Shown: in pieces, positions 43,928-55,127 of the stretch | Layout: each line of letters starts with the position of its first letter | Position numbering within the stretch: position 1 is the stretch's first letter | Assembly: GCA_002778195.1 (NCBI GenBank) | Contig: PCDI01000001.1 | Coordinates: 372,001 to 436,000 of the forward strand | Source of the DNA: Raffaelea ambrosiae | Taxonomy: Eukaryota; Ascomycota; Sordariomycetes; Ophiostomatales; Ophiostomataceae | Direction: 5' to 3' | DNA: 64,000 nucleotides | Position numbers and translations under genes: made by a program | Notes under the pieces: generated by a model | The model's input: only the letters and a program-made list of their open reading frames with translations | What the model was told of the DNA's origin: nothing | Database searches by the model: none

Positions 43928-45828
43928 ATGCCAATACGCTCTGATCGGACCCTAAGCATTCCCGAGGAAGATGCAATTGCATACATGCAAAGCATGCGTC
44001 GTCGGGGGTTAATTCGGGATTTGGGGCCTGAGATGTGCAAAGATTGGCACGAGTTATTAGAAACTGGCAGGAAACAGATATTGATCAAAACGTGTCCATC
44101 CAACTGCGAGGGATGCAGACTTTTCCAACTAGAGCCGTTCCCGCAACTCTCTTCAGCAACACCCCACGTTGTAGCTTCTTTCTATTCAGGGTCTTTCTGC
44201 CTGTCCGCCCTTTTCAATGGAACAGAGACATACATCATATATGGAATTGATGGTGAGTGCTCTTCCCGGATTCTGCCCCGAAGAAATTTTTTTTTCTGAG
44301 CCACATAGGAATACCGAATCCCTGGAACCTTCGGGGCGGCTACCCCTCCATGTATTCAACAGGCTCTTCCAGCGCTATGGATCTTGCTCGTTCATGGCTT
44401 AGACAGTGTACCGAGGAACACGAAGATTGCAGAACAGAAGCCACCACAGTTCTACCAACGAGAGTCTTGGATTTGAATTGTGACGACCTTGGTCTGGTTG
44501 TCTTGAAGGAGACGCATGGCATTCATGGCCAGTATATTTGTCTGTCTTATTGCTGGGGAGGTTCCGACTTTGCCATGACGACACCGGACACATTCGAATC
44601 CCATAAGCAAGGTATTCGCGTGGAAAACCTACCCAAAACCTTCCGGGACGCTATCCACGTCGCTCGCGCACTGCATGTGCGCTATCTGTGGATCGACGCA
44701 CTCTGTATCATTCAAAGAGAGGACGACAATGCGGATTGGAATCGAGAATGCGGCCACATGTGCGACGTGTATCAGAATTCCTATCTCACGATTGCGGCGT
44801 CATGGGCGGAGTCAGTCAACGACGGTTGCTTTTCCACACCACCGACTGGCAGGAGCATTGGGCCCGTCATGGTGCAGGAGACGACCCATTTCAACGGCTA
44901 TGATTCAGCAACATTAAGCGACGCCATGCCATATCCCATACGCACGCGAGGATGGACATACCAGGAGCTGCTCCTGTCGCCTCGAGTTCTCCATTTCGGC
45001 AGGCGAGAGATGCACTGGGAGTGCAAACAAACAAAAACATGCGAATGTCGATTGAATTACTATACAGATGACGACATCGAGAAGGGCCACCTGTACAGCA
45101 CAATCGCCAGCAAAGAAATAGACAAGGATTTCCTGCAAAGCTTCTGGCGCAACATTGTTGTGGATTATTCACCACTGCGACTGTCATATCGCGAGGACAG
45201 GCTACCGGCACTGGCCGGGATAGCAAATATGATTTACCGCCTATGGAAACAACCGTATTGGGCAGGCCTTTGGCAAGAATCTCTGGTGGACGATATGTGT
45301 TGGTACTGCGCTGGGAAGTTCAAGGGCGAAATACCACCGAAAGCCTCGTGGAGGGAACCGACCTGGTCATGGGCGTCAGTTGACGGGCCCATCAATTATG
45401 CTTTACGTGACATCGTCAATTCGTACCCCCGGACCGAAAAGCATGCCAAAGTTCTCAACGTGCACTGCACTCCGAAGTATAGCACTGATTCTGGGCTGAA
45501 TACTGGCGAAGTCACAGACGGCTTCGTCGAAATAAGCTGCAGTTTGATCCCTGCTTCTTTCTGGAGTCCTTCTTTGGTCCGAGTCGGAACTATAAATCAT
45601 CCCTATCATTCTGACGGAACATGCCATTCTGACGAACTCGGGGAAATCTTCGTGATTCCCCTGGCGGCGACAAGCTACAAATTTGCTGGGATTGTTGTGA
45701 CGCGCAAAGAGCAAGGTTCCCATGAGATGGTTCGGGTTGGGCTAGTGACTGGCATTCTAGAGAACACAAAGTACGCCTTGCCCCATGCACTACTCGATCA
45801 CGAAAAGCAGATAGTTAGAATCATTTAG
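43928..45828 (+). CDS. HET-domain protein (heterokaryon-incompatibility family)
   Basis: Exons 43928-44252 and 44309-45828 give 614 residues; the 56-base intron joins G+GA. The HET domain (Pfam HET) occupies the middle: YICLSYCWGG, FRDAIHVARALHVRYLWIDALCIIQ, ECGHMCDVYQNSYLTIAASWA, and the final block RTRGWTYQELLLSPRVLHFG. These are the classical three conserved blocks. A 160-residue N-terminal part with WLRQCTEEHEDC precedes it, a segment typical of many HET proteins. The C-terminal region has W-rich blocks (PTWSWASVDGPI) also common in the family. HET proteins trigger cell death on non-self fusion; this specific gene may or may not take part. Codon usage is less GC-biased than in housekeeping neighbours, as is common for this fast-evolving family. 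No partner gene (het-s or sesB type) is adjacent. Confidence 0.9.
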
Positions 45829-46091
45829 CCTACGAGGACAATCGACTGTAGAGCACTCTTTTCCAGATCCGTGAAAGCTTTCGACGGAGTGGAAAAGACC
45901 CAGTTAGCTTCCCCCCTCGACCTCAACCCTCTTTCTAGCATGGCAATGCACCCGGGGGATCACTAGTGAAAGGCATCTTCAGCTCAGGGTTGTCCGAATT
46001 TTGCACCGATTCTAACGTTGAACGTTGGGTAAAGAATATGTACACGTGGTCCTTTACCAGAAGTCCGTACTCAGCATGCCTTTTTTATCCT

Positions 46092-47234
46092 TTACAGTTT
46101 AAAGGCCCCTTTCAAAGCAACCAGAAAGTCATTCACCGCTTCCTTCCCCACGGCCGCCTTGGCCTCCCAGTGCGCGAACGGATGTACTGCGCCCTTGTAG
46201 ACCTTCAGATTGCTCGGCGAGCCGGCCTCTAGCAGCTTCTTATGGTACTCCTCTGCCTCTGAACGCAATGGGTCCACTTGGGCTGCGTGGATCGACGCCG
46301 GGCACAACCCACTTAGGTTTTCCGCCACGATCGGCGACGCCCGTGGGTCTTTGGCCAGCTCGTCCCGGTCTGCTCCCGTACCCAACCACAAGTTGTAGAA
46401 CCATATCAGCCGGTGCATCGGCAGCATCGGCGCATAGTAGCACTGCACGTAGCTCTCATACGGGTTGTCGGCGCTGGGTTGGCCGTTCTCGGGCACGGGC
46501 ATGTACCGTGCATCCAGCACGGGGACGATCAGCAGCTGCAGCACCAGCGGCGGCAAGCCAGGGTCGTCGCGCGCCAGCTGGGCCACGGATGCTGCAATGC
46601 AACCGCCAGCCGACAGGCCGCCAATGGCGATGCGGCTTGTGTCGAAACCGATCTCATCTGCATGAGCAACCAGATACTTGAGAGCTTGAAAGCTGTCCGT
46701 GGTCGGCACCGGATGGCGGTATGCCGGCGACAGGCGATAATCGACGTTGGCGACGATGCAGGGCAACGTTTGGGTGGCTTTGCGGCAAAAGGCATCATCG
46801 TCGCCAAGGCCACCGATCACGAAACCGCCACCGTGGTAGTCAATGTACAGCGGGAGAGGCTTGCCTTCAAGTGACTTGGCGGCCAGGACCTCTTTGGTGG
46901 GCTTGTAGATCTGGATCTGGATTTCGCCAGCCGGTTCGGTGACAGGGATCTTGATGATATAGGTCTCGCCGACCTCTGTGAAGGGCCCTGCGACAGCCGC
47001 CTTGGGGAAGGTGTACTTGGGCCGGTCCAAGTCGTAGACCTCAAACGGGACTTGGTCGGCGCGAAGACGGATGGCTGCAGGAGGCAAAGGGACGTCAGTT
47101 TGATTGACTCAGCGTCAAGTTCCCTCTGGTTCATTCTCACATTGGTGCTTGTTGTAGATCTCCTTGATCTCGGGGTCCAGCATTGCCTCCACCGAAGGGT
47201 GGATGGGATTGACGATCTCATCTGTGGATGCCAT
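46092..47234 (-). CDS. Alpha/beta-hydrolase, hormone-sensitive-lipase type esterase
   Basis: Exons 47234-47141 and 47074-46092 on the minus strand give 358 residues. The oxyanion motif YHGGGF (HGGG at 112-115) and the nucleophile elbow GLSAG (S186) define the HSL branch (Pfam Abhydrolase_3). The remaining triad members are probably the Asp of QVDPLRSEA and the His of AVHPFAHW near the C-terminus. No signal peptide, so cytosolic. It would hydrolyse small acyl esters, possibly including xenobiotics or secondary metabolites; substrate unknown. The short first exon MASTDEIVNPIHPSVEAMLD matches the N-terminal cap of these enzymes. The gene is divergent from the Ish1-like gene and converges on the HET gene across a 263-base spacer. 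Confidence 0.9.
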
Positions 47235-48424
47235 ATTTACAAAGCACACGACACAAAATCAAACTGTGTAAACAGCAGATAGATCTCCGCCCAGCTGGAG
47301 TGTGAGGGGGGGACAGCTGGCCGGCCGGCTTTTAAATCCCCCCCGATACGCATCTCGTCGTCCTATCGTATCTAACCGGGCGTATCAGCATGAGAAAAGG
47401 TCAGATAATAGCAAAACGTTCACCGGAACGTCGCCCCGGGCGAATGAAGACGCAACGAATTGGATCAGCAGTCTACAGGGCCGGGAAAGCCCACACAAGC
47501 CCACGCACCGCTACGACCCCCACAAAAGTGGAAGCACCCGCGGATAGCAGTCGCGTCGGAAACTGCGTGGGCTGGCGGAGACGGGGGGTGCGTTCAGCGT
47601 GCGAGTCGACGATGGCCGGCGGGGCTTGTTGCCAATGGATCAATTGCCACGGCCATTAGACTGGCTGCGTTGTCCGATATCGCAAGATGGGGTTAGTGTC
47701 GATGGAACGTATGAGTGGATCGATAGTTCCTGCAACAGCGCTCGGCTATCAAGCTTAAATGGGAGCTCGAGCTTCTCCGACCGAGCTGCTTAGTTATCAG
47801 GCTCCAAAGAAGCTCGGGTTGCAGGTTTGAAGGCTTGCATGTCAAGATCATGCCCATTGGCAAAGTCGACTGTGCTTGCAGCCGTTACGTAAGAAACACA
47901 GTGACGCGTCCCATCGCAGTTGCCGATTTATTTAAACAATGGCTAACCAATGACTGGTGACGTCATTGGCTCCAGACACCATGCGCCTGCTACCAAGTTG
48001 AACCCTGGGTCCGGACGGCGTATTGAGGGATGAATGGGACAAGCTTACATGTGTGCATGGAGAAGGAGCTCTCAGTGGATAGCTGCTGCATCACTCAGCA
48101 ACGGGCAACTGCCAAAAGTGCTCGCATCGAGATTTAGGAGGGGAGCAGAAACGGTGGTGACGTGTTTGTCTCCACCAAACAGCATCTCCCTTGACCGAAC
48201 CAGCACCATCATTGTCACCTATTTGTGTCCATATAGTTCGCCTTCGCTTCCTAGGATTGTCTCTCGTCTTCTTCTTTCTTTATTTTCCTCTTTCTCTTTT
48301 CTCTCTCTTGTCTACAGCTTCTTGAATTTACAATTTAGTTACCTGTCACCCCGATACAGCTCGAAGTACCAGAAAGACGAAGATATTCACCACAGGGAGA
48401 TATCTTTCTTGATATTTTCGAACC
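47235..48424. promoter_or_regulatory. Divergent promoter, esterase / Ish1-like gene
   Basis: 1.2 kb between divergent starts. It carries a full palindromic CRE (47958-47965) inside a CCAAT...ATTGG inverted pair, two further TGACG half-sites near 47901 and 48157, and a CT-rich leader at about 48240-48320 before the Ish1-like ATG. Confidence 0.65.
47958..47965. promoter_or_regulatory. Palindromic CRE (TGACGTCA), candidate Atf1/AtfA site
   Basis: The exact 8-bp ATF/CREB consensus lies 460 bases before the Ish1-like start codon. It is flanked by CCAAT at 47947-47951 and, on the other strand, CCAAT again (ATTGG at 47965-47969). Fission-yeast ish1 is a stress-induced gene controlled by the Sty1/Spc1-Atf1 pathway, so the site fits the gene it precedes. 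Binding is inferred. Confidence 0.6.
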
Positions 48425-50372
48425 ATGAGATTCTTGAGCACGCTTCTGCATCTAGCCCTTGTGCTGGATGCTGCTGCTGCCAGTGGGTGGCTCTCCAAGG
48501 CCGGTGTGTATGATCCGTGTGACCTGTGCTTTTCCGTGTTCCAAATATCTTCCTGACCTTTGACCTCCAGCGTACAACAAGTGGCACCAAACCGAGTTGG
48601 AGCAGTGGCTCTCGGACAACAATATCCCTTACCCCACGCCGGCGGACCGCAAACAGCTGGAGGCGCTCGTCGAGAGCAACTGGAACGACTATGTCGTGGC
48701 TCCATACAACAAGTGGGACGCAGACCAGCTGGTCAAGTATCTGGAGGAGAAGGGAGTGGACGTCCAGCAGAAGGCAAATAATGATCGCACCTCTTTACTC
48801 TCCCACGTCCAGCGGGCCTGGACAGATACGGAAGAACGGGCTCAGCACTCATACGACAATCTCCAAGACTGGATCCTCGACAGCTGGTCCGATAGCCAAC
48901 TCAAGGCGTTCGCTGATCGCCATGGAATTCCGGGTACGCTTGGATCTCAATTGTTTTGAATTTCTTTCCTATTGCCCATAGAGAGTCAAACTAACAATTG
49001 CCTGCAGTCCCACAACCCCGTGAGCATGATGTGCTTGTCCAGGCCGCCCGTCAAAACTACGAGGCTATTGCCAAAAAAACCCACCACACATTCGGCTACC
49101 CTGGCAACTGGCTCTACGATACTTGGACCGGTAAGCAAAACCAGCTACTACAGTGACGCAGTATGTCAAATACTCACAAATTTTCGCAGAATCCGATCTG
49201 AAGGAATGGCTGGACACCCACGGCTTCCCAGCGCCCCAACCATCCTCTGTATGTTATGCAGCCCCGTGCTACCCATAAATCCTTACACTAACGCATGTCA
49301 ACAGCGTGACAAACTCATCGCCAATGTACGCCGCAACTCGTATCTTGCATACACTCAGCTGCAGGAGAAGAAGAATCAGTTGGACAAGGCTCAGAAGGAA
49401 GCGTACAAGAATCTGTCCGACAACACTTTGAACAAGTGGAGCAATTCGGAGCTTAAGAACTTCTGTGACAAGAATGGAATCAAAGGTAGGCGGGAGAAAG
49501 AAGCCTTCACATAATAATGAGCAGCACGGTTAACAAACGATGCAGTTCCGCAGGGTAGCAAGGCCGACGAACTCCGAGCCCTCATCCGTCGCCAGCGTGC
49601 CGTCATCATTGGTGATACGGCCCAAGATCATGCTTCCCACGCCTACGGTGCAGCAACCTCCAGAGCTGGGAACGACTACGCCAGAGCAACGGCTTCCGTT
49701 AATGAGGCTACCCTTGCAGCATTCAACAGCGCCGTGGACAGCTGGTCTGAGAGTCGTCTCAAAGGTTTCCTCGAAGCTCGTGGCATCACTACACCACGCT
49801 GGTCTTCTACCTCCGATCTTCGTGACCTTGTTCGTAAGAACGCCAACGTTGCTGCTACAGGAACATCGGCTTGGACACTCGATGACCTTTCCTACGACAA
49901 GCTGCGTGACTACTTGACTGCCTCTGAAGATAAGACTGCCAAGAAGGTGATCGAACAGTCGGATGTCTCGCGTTCGGATCTTGTCAAAGCTGCCCATTCT
50001 GTTTACACTTCGGCGTCCAAGGCTGGTGATGGCAGCTTTGCTTCAGCCACCTCCTATCTTGCTGCTGCCACTGACGCTGTCAAGAGCAACGTTTTCGATA
50101 CCTGGAGCGACAGTGAGATCAAAGCTTACCTGGATACCTACGGCTTTTCCATTCCTCAGGGCAGCACCCAGAATGAAATTCGCGCCTATGCCCGCCAACA
50201 AGCGACGTACTTCAAGTACGGAACGCTGACTCCGACAGAGACCTTGATTGCGAAAGCTAGCGAGGGTTTCTGGGGTACGGTTGATTGGTTGAAGACCCAG
50301 CTGCACATTGGCGCCGATGCAGCCCAGGAACAAACTGGATCAACAAGCAAGAAGCTCGCCGATGAGTTGTAA
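48425..50372 (+). CDS. Ish1/Msc1-like stress-response protein with repeated Ish1 domains
   Basis: Six exons, 48425-48503, 48571-48933, 49008-49130, 49190-49248, 49305-49485 and 49546-50372, give 543 residues. MRFLSTLLHLALVLDAAAAS is a signal peptide. The rest is a chain of about seven copies of a 35- to 40-residue Ish1 unit whose core is W-S/T-x-S/D-x-L-K-x-[FYW]-L-x-x-x-G-[IF]-x-x-P. Examples are SWSDSQLKAFADRHGIPVPQ, TWTESDLKEWLDTHGFPAPQ, KWSNSELKNFCDKNGIKVPQ, SWSESRLKGFLEARGITTPR and TWSDSEIKAYLDTYGFSIPQ. Introns 2, 4 and 5 fall at or near repeat boundaries. Family members (S. pombe Ish1, S. cerevisiae Msc1) sit in the nuclear envelope/ER and rise under osmotic, heat or starvation stress. 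A palindromic CRE lies upstream. Confidence 0.9.
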
Positions 50373-50846
50373 TCTGGCTCGATTTTTGCGTGGAAGGGAC
50401 CACTTTAGACTGAAAAAAGGGGTAAGAGTCGAGATGCGGACCTGAGTCATGACCGAGTGGGGGAATAGACTGAACACTGTTGTGTTGTGGAAAAAAGATC
50501 CTGTCATCTCCAAAGTAAAATACCATTCAATCCGGCATAGTGATACACTCATTTTTGCACACGAATTCATGCTAGCTTTAAATTAATTACTTGTTTGCCT
50601 TCGATATGGTATCAGTACGTCAAATAGGTACAAGTTTGACAAACGGGTTTTACGGCACGGTACTAACAGATGACTACAGATAGAGAGTAAATAGGGGTCA
50701 TTCCAAGATATTAGTAGGTTGATTCACTGCCTTTGTTCGGTTTTACTAGACGTTGCCCTCGATAATATTCTAGTTTCCCTCCGTGCGGATGTACTAGATG
50801 CGTAATAGAAGGGGCAGGCGAACAATCCGAAATACAAAAGTAAAAA
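50373..50846. other. Convergent spacer
   Basis: About 470 bases between two facing stop codons, AT-rich, with no supported gene or RNA. Confidence 0.55.
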
Positions 50847-52659
50847 CTAGTAGGTAAAGATGAAGTCCTCATTTTGCAGATCCGTTGTATCGTGCAGACC
50901 GTTGTCGTGCATAAGATCAACAGTAGCCGGGCCTACATTCTCTTCGAGGGTATCGACCGTCTTGCCTTGCTCGAGCTTGACGGTACGCATCATGGATTCG
51001 TCGGCGATGCGGCCTTGCTTGCCCAGGGCAAGGCGCCGCTTTTCGTGCTTCTTGTTCAAGTAGACAAGGTACAGAGGAATAAGACTGGGTAGGAGTTAGC
51101 AGTTAGCAAGTGTCGCCGGGTGCTCCTTTGATGTGTGAAAAGACAACATACCCGCTGATCACGCCGACGGTGACAAACATGAAAAGGTCTACAATCAGAC
51201 CCGTGCGGTAGAGGGGTGCGTCGCTGGTGGAATAGAGCAGCGGCCCAATGACGTTGCCAGCGCACATGCCAACAAACACAACGGCCGACGTGCATTTGCG
51301 TTTGGTGTCGCCGGCTGTGTTCTGGGCCTGCCAGGCGTAGATGAGAGGCGTGATGCAAGCAAAGATGGAGACCTGGTAGAATGGATTCGGTGTCAGCGAC
51401 TGGTAGGTTATCAGTAGTTGGACCAGAAGTAGAGCTCACCAGGTAGTAGCCGAACAAGAGGCCACCCTTTTGCGAGCGCGGCAGCGTCAGCATCAAAATG
51501 CTGCCAACAGTGGGCAAAATGCTGACAATGGCAATGACGAGACCCTTGCGCTGGAACCGAGAGGCTAGCCAGGCAGAAATGGTGATGGAAAGCACCTGTA
51601 CGACGCCGAAAGGGATATTGAACAAAATAGTGGCGAAGCTGCTGAAGCCGAACGACTTGACAATCAGCGAGCCAAAGGTGCCGATGCCACCACTGGCAAT
51701 AGAGATGGAGAGAATGGCAATGAACCACAAGTACGTCTTGATATCGACGGCGACCTCGCGCACATGGTCCCAGCGCCACTGCCGCGCCACGACACCCATC
51801 TGGTTGGCCCGCAGGCGCTCGACAGCGATGAACTTTTCGCGGTCGCTCAGGCACCTGGCCTCCATGGGCGAGTCGGGCATGAAGACCAGGACCACAAAAG
51901 AGTAGAGGACCGTGAGCAAACCGCAAAACATGAAGACGATCTGGTAGCGGAAGAGTGTCTCTGAATGGATATGACCGAGGCCATAGGTGAAGAGGCTGCC
52001 GATGATGGAGGTGACGCCGTTCATGGCGTTCCAGTAGCTAGTGCGCATGGTCTGCTCGCCGCGGCGCCACCACATCTGGGTGATGGCCACACAGCAGGGC
52101 GCAATGAATGCTTCAAAGGCGCCCAGACAGAAGCGCAAGCCGAGCAGGCTGTGGAAGTTGGTGCAGGCGGCCATGATGGCGAGCGACGCGCCCCAGAGGA
52201 AGATAGCGGCCGCGAGAACTTTGCCGATGGGGACGCGGACAAGGATGAGGGCGACGAGAGGCTGCATAACGAGATTGGCCAGATAGACAATGGAACCGAG
52301 CCATGAGTACTGTTTGCCAACAAGTTTGGCGTCCGTGGTGAGGCCAAAGATGGATACATAGCTAACCGGTCAATACGGGGACAGCATCCACCGGCCACAG
52401 GGCAGTACCACAACACACACAAAAGGAGAGCTCACCTCAGGGTACTCTTGTCGAGCTGCTGGAAAAAGTATGCCCACAGCATCAAAACGAGTACGCGCTT
52501 GTCAATCCTTCTCACGACAGCCTTCTCCTCCTCGTAGGTAAAGGCGGCATCCTCGGCACTGTGGGCGGCCAAGAACTCGGCGGCCTTCTCACGTCCCTGT
52601 GCCACCGGAGCCGGAACACTAGCCGGCGTGATCTCGTTGTCATTGTCGCGGGCGGCCAT
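50847..52659 (-). CDS. MFS transporter, anion:cation symporter family (second copy in window)
   Basis: Exons 52659-52436, 52361-51440, 51372-51152 and 51084-50847 on the minus strand give 534 residues. Family blocks: EEEKAVVRRIDKRVLVLMLWAYFFQQLDKSTLS-YVSIFGLTTDAKLVGKQYSWLGSIVYLANLV, RFCLGAFEAFIAPCCVAITQMWW, RTSYWNAMNGVTSIIG, and after intron 2 SIFACITPLIYAWQAQNTAGDTKRKCTSAVVFVGMCAGNVIGP. The last blocks are characteristic of Dal5-type allantoate/ureidosuccinate carriers and relatives for organic acids. It differs strongly in sequence from the ACS gene at 24.8 kb, so the two are not a recent duplication. The last exon encodes the final TM segment (GLIPLYLVYLNKKHEKRR) and a hydrophilic tail. 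Divergently transcribed from the Gfo/Idh/MocA dehydrogenase, which suggests uptake and oxidation of one compound. Confidence 0.9.
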
Positions 52660-53459
52660 GATGGTTGAAGTTATGAAAAAGAGACTTTGTCGACTGCCAA
52701 TAGATTGCGTGGCGATTTTGATCAATGTTGCAGAAGCTGCAGGGCTAAAGGCAAAAACAGCCTCAAGGATATCTGCTGTGCCTGTCTCTGTTTACGAATT
52801 TGCACGCAACACGCAGCATTACAGCAGGTAGCTGTTATAACTAACTACAGCATATATAGCTCTCTTTCCACCCCCCTCTCAGTTCATTGATTTACACGGT
52901 AGACCGCCTGGCACCAACAAACACGTCGACTAATTGGAGGAAAAATTGACCAGAGACCTCTCCTAAGCGAGGCAATCCAGCAGAAGACGACGCTGGCTAG
53001 GCGAGGTTGGGAAATGCTGGCTCTGCTGGGTGTGCTACCCGGACAATAGAAATGATACCTCCTGGGCCCAGCTCGACGTGGATGGGATGCCGTGTGGATC
53101 CACTCCGGGGTAATGCAAACTGCGGAGAAGCGGGGAACCCAGAGTGGTCTTACGTGCGCGGGCGATTTGTGCAGGCCACACTGCAGCAACTCGGTGGTGG
53201 GGTCTGGCTATTAAGGCTGAATGGGATGAAGAAATCCCGGGACAATGAGGAGCGAAATGGTGTGCCGAATGGTGTGCCGAATGGTGTGCCGAATAGAAGG
53301 GGGTGGGATAAAAGGGCTACCGGTTGCCAATAAACTAGCATTTCTGTTCATCTTCCCAGCAGGAGTGCCTGCATCTTGTCCTTTATTCCATCCTTTGTCA
53401 GCATTCTTAGTCATCTACACCAGCACACTTGCACCGCCTGCCATACAGTATCATCCGCC
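52660..53459. promoter_or_regulatory. Divergent promoter, ACS transporter / Gfo-Idh-MocA dehydrogenase
   Basis: 800 bases between the two start codons. It contains a 12-bp unit repeated three times at 53256-53291, 169 bases before the dehydrogenase ATG. It has no gene. Confidence 0.6.
53256..53291 (+). repeat. 12-bp tandem repeat, three perfect copies
   Basis: The unit AATGGTGTGCCG is repeated exactly at 53256-53267, 53268-53279 and 53280-53291, followed by AAT. It lies in the shared promoter of the transporter and dehydrogenase, so it may be a cluster of binding sites or simply a minisatellite. Confidence 0.85.
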
Positions 53460-54850
53460 ATGACTGAACTGGCTACGCGCTCCAAGAAGCGGTACGCGCT
53501 GGCCGGCACCGGCGGCCGGGCCATCTTCTACTACACAGCCATTGCCAAGGACTACAGCACAACGTCTGAGATCGTGGCGTTTGCCGACACGAACCAGACG
53601 CGCATGAACTATGCCAACTCCAAGCTGGAGGCCCTCGGCCACGGCAAGGTGCCGACGTACCTGGCCAGCGACTTTGACAAGATGATCCAAGAAACCAAGC
53701 CGGATGAGGTCATTATCACGACCATTGACCGGACGCACAACATCTATGTGAGACAGAACTCTTTCTCCGTGTGCACCAAAGCCTTGCGTGTTGCTGACCT
53801 CCTCCTGCCACCCCCCCCCCCCAGATCGTGCGTGCCCTAGAGCTTGGCTGCAACGTCATCACTGAGAAGCCCATGACCATCGACGCGCCCCGTTGCCTGC
53901 AGATATTTGACGCCGTTGAGCGGACGGGTAACAAGGTGCGCGTGACGTTCAACTACCGGTATGCGCCGCACAACACGCGTGTCTTCGAGATGCTGCGGTC
54001 CGGCGCCATCGGGACAGTGACCAGCGTCCACTTTGAGTGGCTGCTCAACACGGCCCACGGTGCCGACTACTTCCGGCGCTGGCACCGCGACAAGCGCAAC
54101 AGCGGCGGCCTGCTCGTCCACAAGAGCACCCACCACTTTGACCTCGTCAACTTCTGGCTGCAGACGCGGCCGGCCACCGTCTACGCCCAGGGCGATCTCA
54201 AGTTCTACGGCCGCGAAAACGCCGAGCGCCGCGGCGTGCGCCAGTTCTACTCCCGCGCCCACGGAAGCGAGGTCGCGAGACAGACAGACCCCAACTTTGC
54301 CCTGCATCTGGAGGACCACGAGCAGCTCAAGGCTCTCTACCTCGACGCCGAGCACGAGGACGCCTACTACCGCGACCAGAGCGTCTTTTCCGACGGCATC
54401 AGCATCGAAGACACGATGAACCTGCTCGTCCGTTATAGGAACGGCGTCGTCATGACCTATTCGCTGACTGCCTATGCTCCCTGGGAGGGCTTTCGCGTGA
54501 ACTTCAACGGCACGGGTGGCCGTCTCGAGCTCGAGGTCGTCGAGAACAGCTACGTCAATTCGGGCGGCGACCAGGCCAACGAGGGCGCCGCCAATCGCAC
54601 CACGCTCCTGCTGCGTCCGCTCTTTGAAAAGCCCCGCGAAATCGACATCCCCGTCGGCGCCGGTGCGCATGGTGGCGGCGACACTGTCCTGCTCAACGAC
54701 CTCTTTGGCGAGCCAGTGTCCGATGAGTACATGCGCGCAGCGAGCCACGTCGACGGCGCCCTGTCGATTCTCACTGGCATTGCCGCCAACAAGTCGATTG
54801 CCACGGGGCAGGTTGTCAATGTTGACGATGTGTTGCGGCTTCCACAGTAG
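53460..54850 (+). CDS. Gfo/Idh/MocA family NAD(P)-dependent oxidoreductase
   Basis: Exons 53460-53747 and 53825-54850 give 437 residues. N-terminal Rossmann domain with YALAGTGGRA near residues 13-21 and an acid/aromatic VAFADTN strand end. The second beta-alpha unit is THNIY-IVRALELGCNVITEKP, rebuilt across the intron; the EKP Lys (K111) is the family catalytic residue. FNYRYAPHNTRVFEML and HHFDLVNFWLQTRPATVYAQG complete the active site, and the C-terminal domain is the substrate-binding/dimer sheet. Such enzymes oxidise or reduce sugars, inositols, sugar acids or trans-dihydrodiols. The length and the insert with KFYGRENAERRG suggest a fungal/actinobacterial-type branch, but the substrate is unknown. 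The acceptor of its intron follows a run of 12 C. Divergent from an ACS transporter. Confidence 0.9.
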
Positions 54851-55081
54851 AACTATACAGATAAGGGGACAGGTGAGGGATGATGATCCTTTGTTGGTGA
54901 TGACGATTTTATGAGACAATTCCCTATGATCCCTCGGTTTGCTAGATTGTATTGTTGTAGGAGTCTAGTTGTGACGCTCCGAGATTGTTTGATGCCCCCA
55001 GATTGCGTATAGATATAGTGCTCTTTGATGTAATGTTTAGTCTTTTAGATGATAGAAAACGAAAACGAACAAAAAAAATCA

Positions 55082-55091
55082 AAAAAAAAAA
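55082..55091 (-). terminator. Pol III T-run terminator of tRNA-Gly
   Basis: A run of ten or more T on the minus strand lies about 37 bases beyond the tRNA 3' end, followed by a second T run. It is farther away than usual, but no earlier run of four T occurs except short AT mixtures. Confidence 0.55.
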
Positions 55092-55127
55092 TCGAATTGG
55101 ATTATAAGAAAACCAAATACTTATACA

